Assembly: GCA_021202465.1 (NCBI GenBank)
Contig: JAJQCZ010000016.1
Span: 1 to 54,898, forward strand
Origin: Lachnospiraceae bacterium
GTDB lineage: Bacteria; Bacillota; Clostridia; Lachnospirales; Lachnospiraceae
Length of the DNA: 54,898 nt
Direction of reading: 5' to 3'
Under the pieces are notes generated by a model. It ran no database searches and was not told where the DNA came from. It worked only from the letters and a program-made list of their open reading frames with translations. The translations under genes were made by a program, and so were the position numbers. Of this stretch, positions 24,681-34,545 are shown piece by piece. Each line of letters opens with the position of its first letter. Position 1 is the stretch's first letter.

Positions 24681-26186
24681 TCAGGATTCCGGCTGTCCCA
24701 TATAGTAAAATCCGTGCGCTTCCGTGAGCCGGACAGGCACCAGATGGCCGATCAGGCGGGCGTCTCCGGGGAAATGAACCATAAGATTATTGCTGAGGCG
24801 TCCGGTGACCAGAGACGGATCGTGGCTGTCGATCTCCTCCACCAGAGCCGTCTGCACGGTTCCCAGATCGCGTCCGCAGCGTTCGGCGGCGATCTGCTGA
24901 ACCTCGCGCAGCAGGCGGTCGAAACGCGGCTTTGCCACCTCCGGTGGCACCTGATCCTCCCGGGCGGCCGCCGGCGTGCCGGTGCGCGGAGAATAAAGAA
25001 ACGTGAACGCGCTGTCGTAACGCACCTTCCGCACCACGTCCATCGTCTCCTCGAAGTCCTCCTCTGTCTCCCCCGGGAAACCGACGATGATGTCCGTGGT
25101 CAGGGAGATGTCGGGGATCTCGCGCTGGATCTTCGCGGCGAGATCCAGGTACTGTTCCTTATCATATTTTCGGTTCATGAGCTTCAGGATACGGCTGCTG
25201 CCGGACTGAAGCGGCAGGTGCAGATGACGACAGATCTTTTTGGAATCGCGCATCACCTGAATCAGCTCGTCCGAGAGGTCTTTCGGATGGGAGGCCATAA
25301 AACGAATCCTCTCAATGCCGTCGATCTCCTCCACGCGGCGCAGCAGTTCGGCAAACGTGATCGGTTCCGGGAGATTCTTCCCGTAGGAATTGACATTCTG
25401 TCCCAGAAGCATGGCTTCTTTTACACCATCCGCGGCCAGCCGCCGGATCTCGTCGAGAATATCCTCTGGTGCCCGGCTCCGCTCCCGCCCCCGCACATAG
25501 GGAACGATGCAGTAGCTGCAGAAATTATTGCAGCCGAACATGATGTTGACGCCGGATTTGAAAGGATATTTGCGCTCCGCGGGAAGCTCCTCCACGATCT
25601 GCTCCGTACTCTCCCAGACGTCGATGACCCGGCACTTCTCCGTCAGACAGAGGTAAAGGAGTTCGGCCAGCTTGAAGATATTGTGCGTGCCGAAGACCAG
25701 ATCCACGAAGGGGTAGGACTTCCGTACCTTCTCGACTTCCTCCGCCTCCTGCATCATGCAGCCGCAGAGAGCTACCAGCATCTGCGGTTTCTCCCGCTTT
25801 CGGCTGTTCGTCTGTCCCAGGCGGCCGTACAACCGCTGATTCGCGTTTTCCCGCACGGTGCAGGTATTGTACAGGACAAAATCCGCGTCCTCCGAGTCCG
25901 TCTCTTCATACCCGATGGCACGGAGGATACCCAGAAGCTTCTCGGAATCCTTGGCGTTCATCTGACAGCCAAAGGTCACAACGCAGGCCCGCAGAGACCG
26001 TCCCAGCTCCGCTTCCTTCGCCCGCACCAGTTCCCGGTCTCTGGCCATAAAATAATACTGCCGCTCCGGCTCCTCCGCGGGCGGTGGTGCGGTCACATCC
26101 ACGCGGTCCAGATTGATCTCACCAAAGATTCCCCGGCTCTCCTGTCTGTCCTCCATAAAAACCCGTTTCCTCTCATTCACTGTCAT
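24681..26186 (-). CDS. miaB: tRNA-2-methylthio-N6-dimethylallyladenosine synthase
   Basis: A 501-residue radical-SAM methylthiotransferase. An N-terminal UPF0004 domain (about 65-180) has three cluster cysteines, including FGCQMNAKDSE and CGCMMQ. The radical-SAM motif CNNFCSYC is near residue 219, and a C-terminal TRAM domain follows. MiaB adds a methylthio group to i6A37, made by MiaA, encoded further along the same run. The first ATG (26186) lies only about 15 nt from the expected transcript start and has a weak ribosome site; ATG 26156, with AGAGG upstream, is an alternative. It heads the miaB-mutS-mutL-miaA run. Confidence 0.93.
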   Translation of the reverse strand: MTVNERKRVFMEDRQESRGIFGEINLDRVDVTAPPPAEEPERQYYFMARDRELVRAKEAELGRSLRACVVTFGCQMNAKDSEKLLGILRAIGYEETDSEDADFVLYNTCTVRENANQRLYGRLGQTNSRKREKPQMLVALCGCMMQEAEEVEKVRKSYPFVDLVFGTHNIFKLAELLYLCLTEKCRVIDVWESTEQIVEELPAERKYPFKSGVNIMFGCNNFCSYCIVPYVRGRERSRAPEDILDEIRRLAADGVKEAMLLGQNVNSYGKNLPEPITFAELLRRVEEIDGIERIRFMASHPKDLSDELIQVMRDSKKICRHLHLPLQSGSSRILKLMNRKYDKEQYLDLAAKIQREIPDISLTTDIIVGFPGETEEDFEETMDVVRKVRYDSAFTFLYSPRTGTPAAAREDQVPPEVAKPRFDRLLREVQQIAAERCGRDLGTVQTALVEEIDSHDPSLVTGRLSNNLMVHFPGDARLIGHLVPVRLTEAHGFYYMGQPES

Positions 26187-26207
26187 AATTTCTTTCGCCG
26201 GGGAAAG

Positions 26208-26236
26208 ATTATAGCATAAGCCCGGCGGGTCGGCAA
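26208..26236 (-). promoter_or_regulatory. Promoter of the miaB-mutS-mutL-miaA run
   Basis: On the minus strand: -35 TTGCCG (26236-26231), 17-bp spacer, -10 TATAAT (26213-26208). Confidence 0.7.
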
Positions 26237-26253
26237 GTCAGAGATCCTGTAAA

Positions 26254-26290
26254 AAGCCGCCGCAGCAAGGAAAACTCTCTGCGGCGGCTT
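26254..26290 (-). terminator. Intrinsic terminator after the dnaK gene
   Basis: A perfect 12-bp GC-rich stem (26290-26279 with 26265-26254) followed on the minus strand by a T run. It lies 16 bp past the dnaK stop and insulates the miaB promoter. Confidence 0.9.
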
Positions 26291-26305
26291 AATGCATTTT
26301 TATGT

Positions 26306-28078
<1,773 letters not shown>

Positions 28079-28244
28079 GTTTCTGTCCTCCATATGTTAA
28101 ATCCTGATTTCGATCTTATCCCGAAAACCTTTTTTAGTATACAGGAAAAATCTAAACTTGCGGAATACATTTCATGATAATTTGATAAAAAAACAGTGAA
28201 AACAGCCGGGAAGCAGAGGCGGCAAACTATTTTTCTCCTGCCCC

Positions 28245-28273
28245 TTGTTCCGACGGAGCCTTTCTGCTAAAAT
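28245..28273 (+). promoter_or_regulatory. Promoter of the branching-enzyme gene
   Basis: -35 TTGTTC (28245-28250), 17-bp spacer, -10 TAAAAT (28268-28273). The 300-bp gap between dnaK and glgB holds this promoter, the dnaK leader on the other strand (with a TATACT -10-like element) and no gene. Confidence 0.6.
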
Positions 28274-28378
28274 ATCGTCAGAGCCGTCAGGCACGCTATC
28301 CGCCTGTAAAGAGGATGCCGCCGCCGACTATCCGGTACTGAAACTCTGCCCTTATCATATATCAGGAGGAATATGACC

Positions 28379-30421
28379 ATGTATCGAATCTTCGAATATA
28401 ATCCGCAGCTGACTCCCTTCCGGGAAGACATCGAGCTTCACATGGATAATTATACCCGTACCCGGGAACGCCTGCTTCCCGAAGGCGGAACGCTTTCTGA
28501 TTTCGCCAACGCGCATCTTTACTATGGAATTCACCATCTGGAGGATGGCTGGGTCTACCGGGAGTGGGCGCCCGCCGCGCAGGAGCTGTATTTTACCGGT
28601 GATTTTAACAACTGGGACAAGCGCTCTCATCCCATGACGCCGCTGGGAAACGGCGACTGGGAGATCGTTCTTCCGGGGAAGAAGGCGCTCTGGACCGGCT
28701 GCCGCTGCCGTACTGTCGTCAAGCATGACGGTATTTATACAGAGCATCTGTCTCTGTACACTCGCCGGGCCGTGCAGGATAAGGAAACCGTGTCCTGGAA
28801 CGCCGAGGTGGTGGATGACGCGAAGAAATTCCGCTGGGCGGACAAGCGCTTCAAACCGCAGGAGCCGCTGTTGATCTACGAGGCCCACGTGGGTATGGCG
28901 CAGGAGGAGCCCCGCGTCGGCACCTACCGGGAGTTCGCGGATCAGACTCTGCCGCGCATCCAGAAGGCCGGTTATAATACAATCCAGCTGATGGCCATCA
29001 TGGAGCATCCCTATTACGGCTCCTTCGGTTATCAGGTCTCGAATTTCTTCGCCGTTTCCTCATGGTTCGGCACGCCCGATGATCTGAAATACCTCGTCAA
29101 TCAGGCCCACAAGATGGGCATCCGCGTGCTCTTGGATCTGGTGCACTCTCATGCGGTGCGGAATACCTCCGAGGGCATCAATGAATTTGACGGAACGACC
29201 TGGCAGTTCTTCCATGACGGTCCCGAGGGCGATCACCCCGCCTGGGGCACGAAGCTCTTCAACTATGGCAAGACCGAGGTGCTGCATTTTCTGCTCTCCA
29301 ACCTGAAATACTGGCTGACCGAGTACCATCTGGACGGTTTTCGTTTCGACGGTGTGACCTCCATGCTCTACCACGATCACGGTCTCGGCGGCAATTTTGA
29401 CGACGACCATAAATATTTCTCTCTGAATACGGATACCGAAGCGGTGACCTATCTGCAGCTGGCTAACGCTCTGATCCGCGAGGTAAAACCAAACGCCGTG
29501 ACCATCGCCGAGGATATGTCCGGGATGCCCGGCATGTGCCTGCCGATCACGGACGGCGGCCTCGGCTTCGACTACCGGCTGGGCATGGGAATCCCTGACA
29601 TGTGGATTCGTCTGATCAAGGAAAAGAGTGACGAAGACTGGAATGTCCAGAAGATCTGGTCCGATCTGTGCCTGCGCCGTCCCGGCGAGAAGACCGTGGC
29701 CTACGCCGAGAGCCATGACCAGGCGCTGGTGGGCGACAAGACCCTGATCTTCCGGCTGGCCGATGCCGCCATGTATACCGACATGGACAAGATCACACAC
29801 AATCTGACCATCGACCGGGCCATCGCTCTGCACAAGCTGATCCGGCTACTGACACTGACGGCCGGCGGCGACGCTTATCTGAACTTCATGGGCAACGAAT
29901 TCGGCCACCCCGAGTGGATCGATTTTCCCCGGGAAGGAAACGGCTGGAGCTTCCACTACTGCCGCCGCCAGTGGAGTCTGGTGGACAACGGTTATCTCAA
30001 GTACCAGTGGCTGGGCGATTTTGACCGCGCCATGATCGGGATCGCCAGAGACTGGAAGCTGTTCGATCAGATCATGCCCGACCTGAAATGGGTCCACGAG
30101 AAGGATCATCTCCTGGCGTTTGAGCGCGGCGGGCTGCTCTTCGTCTTCAACTTCCATCCGACGCAGTCCTTCGCTGATTATCTGATTCCCGTCAGCCAGG
30201 GAGAGGATTATCGCCTTCTTCTCTCCAGCGACGAAAAGCGTTTCGGCGGCGAGGAGCGAATCGCTGATATGCATTATCCGGCCTTCCAGGCGGGCGTGGA
30301 GGGAAATCATCTGAAGCTGTATCTTCCCTCCCGCACAGCGGCCGTCTTCGCGCCGATCCATCTGAAACCGCCGGTGAAGAAGAAAAAGAGCGCAAAAAAA
30401 GCCCCGATATCGGAGCTTTAA
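28379..30421 (+). CDS. glgB: 1,4-alpha-glucan branching enzyme, eukaryotic-type (GH13 subfamily 8-like)
   Basis: A 680-residue glycoside hydrolase family 13 enzyme that forms alpha-1,6 branches in glycogen. A CBM48-type N-terminal domain (about 60-150) precedes the barrel. The nucleophile Asp is in FRFDGVTSM, the acid/base Glu in IAEDMSGMP and the third Asp in ESHDQALVGDK. These motifs, with YLNFMGNEFGHPEW, match animal and plant branching enzymes closely, while standard bacterial GlgB has RVDAVASMLY in place of the first. A Lys-rich tail ends the protein. The ATG at 28379 is chosen because AGGAGG (28364-28369) is 9 bp upstream; the ATG at 28373 would be only 3 bp away. No other glycogen gene is adjacent. 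Confidence 0.93.
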   Translation: MYRIFEYNPQLTPFREDIELHMDNYTRTRERLLPEGGTLSDFANAHLYYGIHHLEDGWVYREWAPAAQELYFTGDFNNWDKRSHPMTPLGNGDWEIVLPGKKALWTGCRCRTVVKHDGIYTEHLSLYTRRAVQDKETVSWNAEVVDDAKKFRWADKRFKPQEPLLIYEAHVGMAQEEPRVGTYREFADQTLPRIQKAGYNTIQLMAIMEHPYYGSFGYQVSNFFAVSSWFGTPDDLKYLVNQAHKMGIRVLLDLVHSHAVRNTSEGINEFDGTTWQFFHDGPEGDHPAWGTKLFNYGKTEVLHFLLSNLKYWLTEYHLDGFRFDGVTSMLYHDHGLGGNFDDDHKYFSLNTDTEAVTYLQLANALIREVKPNAVTIAEDMSGMPGMCLPITDGGLGFDYRLGMGIPDMWIRLIKEKSDEDWNVQKIWSDLCLRRPGEKTVAYAESHDQALVGDKTLIFRLADAAMYTDMDKITHNLTIDRAIALHKLIRLLTLTAGGDAYLNFMGNEFGHPEWIDFPREGNGWSFHYCRRQWSLVDNGYLKYQWLGDFDRAMIGIARDWKLFDQIMPDLKWVHEKDHLLAFERGGLLFVFNFHPTQSFADYLIPVSQGEDYRLLLSSDEKRFGGEERIADMHYPAFQAGVEGNHLKLYLPSRTAAVFAPIHLKPPVKKKKSAKKAPISEL

Positions 30422-30433
30422 AGAGGAATATTC

Positions 30434-31348
30434 TCAGATATTAAACAGAAGCAGCAGCACCGTCATACACACCGTGCTGGTCACGATGGACAGGGAGTTC
30501 AGTGTGCTGGAGAGGGATTCGTCGCCGCCGCACCGGTGGGTGTAGACAGGACACAGCAGCGACAGGGGCGCGAAAGCGATCAGCGCCATCGCCTGCCGGA
30601 CCTCCAGGCTGAAGGGCAGCAGCCGGTAGAAGGCCAGCGCCACCACGGCTGCGAAGACATAGCGGAAAGACAGGCATCTGAGCACGCGGAGCACCTGCTC
30701 CCGGTTCAGATGCAGCTCCAGACCGACGCCGATGACCAGCATCGCCAGGAAGCTGTTGGCGTTGCCCACGGTGGAGGCAAAACCCGTGATAAAGGAAGGC
30801 AGTTGCAGCCCCAGGATGGACAGGATGAGCATGATCAGATAGGTATCCAGCGGGATCGAGGAAAACAGCTTCTTCAGGAAGGCCGCGGGGGTCTGTTTCT
30901 CTCCCTGCGCCGCCACGGTGGAAGCCAGGGCATAGGTTCCGCCGGTACACATCATGGAATTGCCCGCGTCAAAGAGGCAGGTCGCCACGACTCCGTCCGC
31001 CCCCAGAAAGGTCTGGGCGAAGGGCAGCGCGAAGGAACCAATGTTGAATCCGGACAGGTTGATCATATAGAAGGCCTGCGCATCCCGTCCCCGTCTCATG
31101 CCGGCCACAAAGCCGATGCCGACGGTCAGCAGGTTCAGCCCCAGGCCGATGAGGACAAATACCAGAAAGGCATAGTCCATGGTAAACTCACTGAATTTCG
31201 TAATGATCACGCAGGGAAGCGTGATATTCAGTGAAATGCGGGAAAGCATGGGAAAATACGCTTTATCCAGATATCCCACCCGCTTCAGTATGTATCCCAT
31301 CAGTATGATCAGTACCATTGTCAGCGCTTTTGTCATCACGATTCCCAT
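30434..31348 (-). CDS. AEC-family (auxin efflux carrier-like) transporter
   Basis: A 304-residue membrane protein with about ten helices in two halves, the typical length and pattern of AEC permeases. The central segment around SGFNIGSFALPF is the conserved broken-helix region of this superfamily. Bacterial members often export or import organic acids such as malate; the substrate here is unknown. It has its own promoter and a leader with a strong hairpin. GAGG lies 8 bp upstream of the ATG at 31348. It ends 12 bp from the convergent glgB. Confidence 0.85.
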   Translation of the reverse strand: MGIVMTKALTMVLIILMGYILKRVGYLDKAYFPMLSRISLNITLPCVIITKFSEFTMDYAFLVFVLIGLGLNLLTVGIGFVAGMRRGRDAQAFYMINLSGFNIGSFALPFAQTFLGADGVVATCLFDAGNSMMCTGGTYALASTVAAQGEKQTPAAFLKKLFSSIPLDTYLIMLILSILGLQLPSFITGFASTVGNANSFLAMLVIGVGLELHLNREQVLRVLRCLSFRYVFAAVVALAFYRLLPFSLEVRQAMALIAFAPLSLLCPVYTHRCGGDESLSSTLNSLSIVTSTVCMTVLLLLFNI

Positions 31349-31376
31349 GATATTTTCCTCGTATCTTTCGTTTCAG

Positions 31377-31399
31377 GCGCCCCGGATATACCGGGGCGC
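31377..31399. other. GC-rich hairpin in the leader of the AEC transporter gene
   Basis: A perfect 9-bp stem (31377-31385 with 31391-31399) around a 5-nt loop, about 30 nt upstream of the AEC start codon. On the transporter's strand no T run follows, so it is not a normal terminator for that gene. On the plus strand a T run does follow, but no plus-strand gene ends near it. Confidence 0.5.
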
Positions 31400-31435
31400 T
31401 CTGTTTTTCAGCTGTGTCTGACGCACAATGTCCTC

Positions 31436-31464
31436 ATTATAAAACGATATTTCTTAAAAATCAA
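31436..31464 (-). promoter_or_regulatory. Promoter of the AEC transporter gene
   Basis: On the minus strand: -35 TTGATT (31464-31459), 17-bp spacer, -10 TATAAT (31441-31436). It starts 3 bp after the spoIVB stop codon. Confidence 0.75.
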
Positions 31465-31467
31465 TAA

Positions 31468-32553
31468 TTACCCCGCTCCGTTTTCCAGCATCGTCTCTGC
31501 AAAGATTCCGTATCCTCTGGTGGAATCATCCAGCAGGACATGCGTCACGGCGCCCACCAGCTTTCCGTTCTGCAGGATCGGCGAACCGCTGCAGCCCTGG
31601 ATGATGCCGCCGGTCAGCTCCAGCAGCTCCGGATCCGTCACACGAAGGACCAGATTTTTATTCTCCGTGTCGTATGGACAGACCTTTTCAATCTCAATCT
31701 CATAATCCCGCAGTTCCCCGGAAATGTCACTGCGCAGGATCGCGGTCCCCTCCGTCACCTCCTCTGCGGCAGCCACCGGCACTGCCGTGAGACCCCAGTC
31801 CTCCTCCGGATCCACGGAGAGCGTGCCGAAGATCCCGCAGTCACTGTTTCCGGAAATCAGCCCGAGACAGCTGCTCTCCTCATAGAAGATACTGCCGGTC
31901 AGAGAACCGGCCACCGAGGAGGTGGCCCGTATGATGCCTGTTACCAGCGCCGGGTACAGGCTCCCGGAAAGAGCCTCTACCAGAGTGCCCGTATCCGTGT
32001 CGCTGATGCCGTGTCCCAGAGCGCCGAAGCTCCCGTCCTGCGTCACATAGGTCAGCGTACCGATCCCCTGCGTGTCATCCCGCACCCAGATTCCTAACCT
32101 GTACAGACCGTCGTCTCCCCGGACCGGCTGAATCGTCACAGTCCGCTCATCCCCGTCCCGCCGCACCGTCAGTTCCACCGGTTCATCTCCCTGATCGCGG
32201 ATGGTGTTTACCAGCTCCGTCTTACTGCCAACCTCCTGCCCGTTGACTTTCTCGATATAATCCCCTGCCTCCACGAGTCCCTGCGCAGGATTTGTCACAG
32301 TTCCATTTTCATCCGTCACCTCCCCGGTTCCTACGATCAGTACCCCGCTGGTCTGCAGATAAATTCCCACAGCCATCCCGCAGGGATAGACCAGCGTCTC
32401 GCCGGACGCCGACACCGGGATATCCTCACTTTCCTGCTGCGTGGCGCGTGCATAGCCCAGGGTCAGAATCAGGGTACAGATCAGCAGGCCCGTCAGCCAG
32501 CGCCGGTACATCCTTCTTTCCATACTCAGCTTCATGCCTCCTTCTTCCCGCAT
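31468..32553 (-). CDS. spoIVB: SpoIVB peptidase (stage IV sporulation serine protease)
   Basis: About 361 residues: a membrane anchor near residues 16-32 (after MERRMYRRW), a PDZ domain (about 95-160, with GLVEAGDYIEKVNGQEV) and an S55 peptidase domain. The likely catalytic His is in FGALGHGISD and the Ser in GCSGSPILQNGKLVGAVTH, so it looks active. In sporulating relatives SpoIVB is secreted from the forespore and triggers sigma-K activation. The start is uncertain: 32553 is the first start beyond the dispersed repeat, with AAGGA 7 bp upstream, and 32535 is also possible. A longer in-frame reading to 32727 merely translates the repeat and the recN terminator. spo0A, its usual downstream neighbour, is missing. 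Confidence 0.88.
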   Translation of the reverse strand: MREEGGMKLSMERRMYRRWLTGLLICTLILTLGYARATQQESEDIPVSASGETLVYPCGMAVGIYLQTSGVLIVGTGEVTDENGTVTNPAQGLVEAGDYIEKVNGQEVGSKTELVNTIRDQGDEPVELTVRRDGDERTVTIQPVRGDDGLYRLGIWVRDDTQGIGTLTYVTQDGSFGALGHGISDTDTGTLVEALSGSLYPALVTGIIRATSSVAGSLTGSIFYEESSCLGLISGNSDCGIFGTLSVDPEEDWGLTAVPVAAAEEVTEGTAILRSDISGELRDYEIEIEKVCPYDTENKNLVLRVTDPELLELTGGIIQGCSGSPILQNGKLVGAVTHVLLDDSTRGYGIFAETMLENGAG

Positions 32554-32568
32554 GGCTCCTTCCTTGAA

Positions 32569-32659
32569 TCGAGCAGGAGGCAGCTTTTTCGCCTCATACT
32601 CGCCGCGCGGGGCGCGTCCGGCAATAGCCGGAAAATACCTTACGCGCCCCTGCGCACAT
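32569..32659 (-). repeat. Dispersed 91-bp repeat, copy 1
   Basis: Matches 46785-46875 in inverted orientation at 85 of 91 positions. It can fold into nested stems: an outer pair (GGGGCGCGT with ACGCGCCCC) around an inner pair (TCCGGC with GCCGGA). It lies 8 bp after the recN terminator, between recN and spoIVB, oriented as in copy 2 relative to the preceding gene. Confidence 0.9.
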
Positions 32660-32666
32660 AAGAAAA

Positions 32667-32699
32667 GAGCGAGACAATCACGCGGATTTTGTCTCGCTC
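32667..32699 (-). terminator. Intrinsic terminator of recN
   Basis: A perfect 11-bp stem (32699-32689 with 32677-32667) followed on the minus strand by a T-rich tract (TTTTCTT). It lies 25 bp after the recN stop. Confidence 0.9.
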
Positions 32700-32723
32700 C
32701 TAGTATGTACTGCGTTCCCTGTT

Positions 32724-34448
32724 TCACACCGGGGATTTTCTGCTCTGCTTTCCATTCCCTTGCAGAGCAGGAAGATTTTTTTTGACCTTATTGGCCAGCG
32801 CCTTCATCTCACAGGCGTTTTGATAGACCGCCTCCGTCATCTCTGCGCCGCCCAGCAGCCGGGCCAGCTCATCGATGGAAGCATTTTCATCCAGCGAAAG
32901 CACCGAGGTGAGTGTATGACTGCCCTGTGAGGTCTTGCGGATACAGAAATGATGATCTGCCATGGAAGCGATCTGCGGCAGATGGGTAATGCAGATTACC
33001 TGGCGGTGTCGGCCGATGAGGCTCAGCTTCTCTGACACCTTCTGCGCCGTGCGTCCGCTGATGCCTGTGTCAATCTCGTCGAAGATCAGCGTGGGAATCT
33101 CATCCTTATCCGCCAGGACCGCCTTGATTGCCAGCATGATCCGGGACAGCTCACCGCCGGAGGCCACCCGCCCCAGAGACCTGGCCTTCTCCCCTTCATT
33201 CAGAGAAATAAGGAATTCCACCTGATCCTGACCGTTCTTTCCCGGCTCCTCCATCGCCTCCAGCGAGATGCGGAAGTCCACATAGCTGAAATTCAGCTCG
33301 CGGATGCCCGCCTGCAGGGCTTCCTGCAGCCGCGGGAGGATCTGTTTGCGCTGGGCTGTGAGCCGGTCTGCGGCCTCACGCAGTGCCTGGCTGCAGGCAG
33401 CCGCCCTCTGCTCCGCCTCACGCTTGCGGTCTTCCCATTCCTCCAGCTCCGCCAGGCTCTGCCGCTTCTCGGCCAGCGTCCTCTGTATCTTCTCACAGGA
33501 ATCCCCGTATTTGGATTCCAGACGCTGCAGCAGATCCAGACGCTCCTCCGTCTCCCGGAATTCCTCCGGATCAAAACTCAGTCCCTCCAGATAATCCGAC
33601 AGTTCCCGGTTGAAGCTGCCCACAAGGTCTTCGATCTCCGCCAGCTCCTGGCTCAAATCCGACAGTTCTTCATCCAGGCGGACCAGTCCCGCCAGCTCGC
33701 GCGCCGACCGGGCGATCTGCTCCGCCGCCGACGGGCTGCCGTCCATCCAGTCTGCCACCTCCCGCAGGCTGCCGCAGATCTTCTGGCTGTTGTTCATCTT
33801 CCGGAAGGCCCGGGTCAGTTCTTCGGTCTCGCCGGGGCGCACGGCCGCCTCCTCGATCTCCTGAATCTCGAAACGCAGGAAATCCATCTGCCGCCGCCGT
33901 TCCTCCGGATCGACCTGCAGAGCCGCCAGCTCACGGCGGGCTTCCTGCATGTTCTGATAAGCCGCGGCGACCTGCTCACGCTGCGCCTGCAGCGCCGTCC
34001 CGCCGAAGGCATCGAGCACCTCCAGATGCTTCTCCCGGCGCATCAGCGACTGATGTTCATGCTGTCCGTGGATATCCAGAAGCAGGGAGGTCACCTGGCG
34101 CACCTTCGCCGAGGTAACCGTCTCATCATTGATCTTGTGGACGCTTCGTCCCGGCAGAATCTTGCGGGAGATCACGATACACTCATACTCGGTACTGACA
34201 TCCAGAGCCGCCAGCTGCTCCCGTTTCTCGGCCTCCGGCACAGAAAACACGAGCTCTGTATAGGCAAAATCGCTGCCGCTGCGAATCATATCGCCGCGCA
34301 GGCGTCCTCCCAGCGCCGCGTTCACCGCGTCAATGAGCAGAGATTTTCCTGCCCCGGTCTCACCCGTCAGGATATTGAGGCCGTCGCCGAAATCAATATC
34401 CGCCTCCTCGATCAGAGCAAAATTTTTCACATGCAGATTCAACAGCAT
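32724..34448 (-). CDS. recN: DNA repair protein RecN (SMC-like ATPase)
   Basis: A 574-residue SMC-like protein with Walker A GETGAGKSLL near residue 31, a long central coiled coil (about 150-370), the signature VASGGELSRIMLAIK near 440 and Walker B TLIFDEIDTGISG near 465. RecN gathers broken DNA ends in double-strand break repair. The ATG at 34448 has GGAGG 6 bp upstream; thirteen in-frame codons before it lack a site. It closes the nusB-to-recN run, with a strong terminator after it. Confidence 0.95.
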   Translation of the reverse strand: MLLNLHVKNFALIEEADIDFGDGLNILTGETGAGKSLLIDAVNAALGGRLRGDMIRSGSDFAYTELVFSVPEAEKREQLAALDVSTEYECIVISRKILPGRSVHKINDETVTSAKVRQVTSLLLDIHGQHEHQSLMRREKHLEVLDAFGGTALQAQREQVAAAYQNMQEARRELAALQVDPEERRRQMDFLRFEIQEIEEAAVRPGETEELTRAFRKMNNSQKICGSLREVADWMDGSPSAAEQIARSARELAGLVRLDEELSDLSQELAEIEDLVGSFNRELSDYLEGLSFDPEEFRETEERLDLLQRLESKYGDSCEKIQRTLAEKRQSLAELEEWEDRKREAEQRAAACSQALREAADRLTAQRKQILPRLQEALQAGIRELNFSYVDFRISLEAMEEPGKNGQDQVEFLISLNEGEKARSLGRVASGGELSRIMLAIKAVLADKDEIPTLIFDEIDTGISGRTAQKVSEKLSLIGRHRQVICITHLPQIASMADHHFCIRKTSQGSHTLTSVLSLDENASIDELARLLGGAEMTEAVYQNACEMKALANKVKKNLPALQGNGKQSRKSPV

Positions 34449-34545
34449 GGCATTCCTCCGCTTTTCACCGTCATACGCCTGCATCAATGACAGTGTTTCC
34501 CTGTTTTTAAATAAAATACATCCGTAAAAATCGTCAAAAACTCCG

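Noticed and set aside
28079-28378. CIRCE or other heat-shock operator before dnaK
   Set aside because: Searched by eye for the TTAGCACTC-type inverted repeat; none is present.
32554-32727. N-terminal extension of SpoIVB up to 32727
   Set aside because: The extra codons translate the dispersed repeat and the recN terminator, which would not be part of a real SpoIVB.
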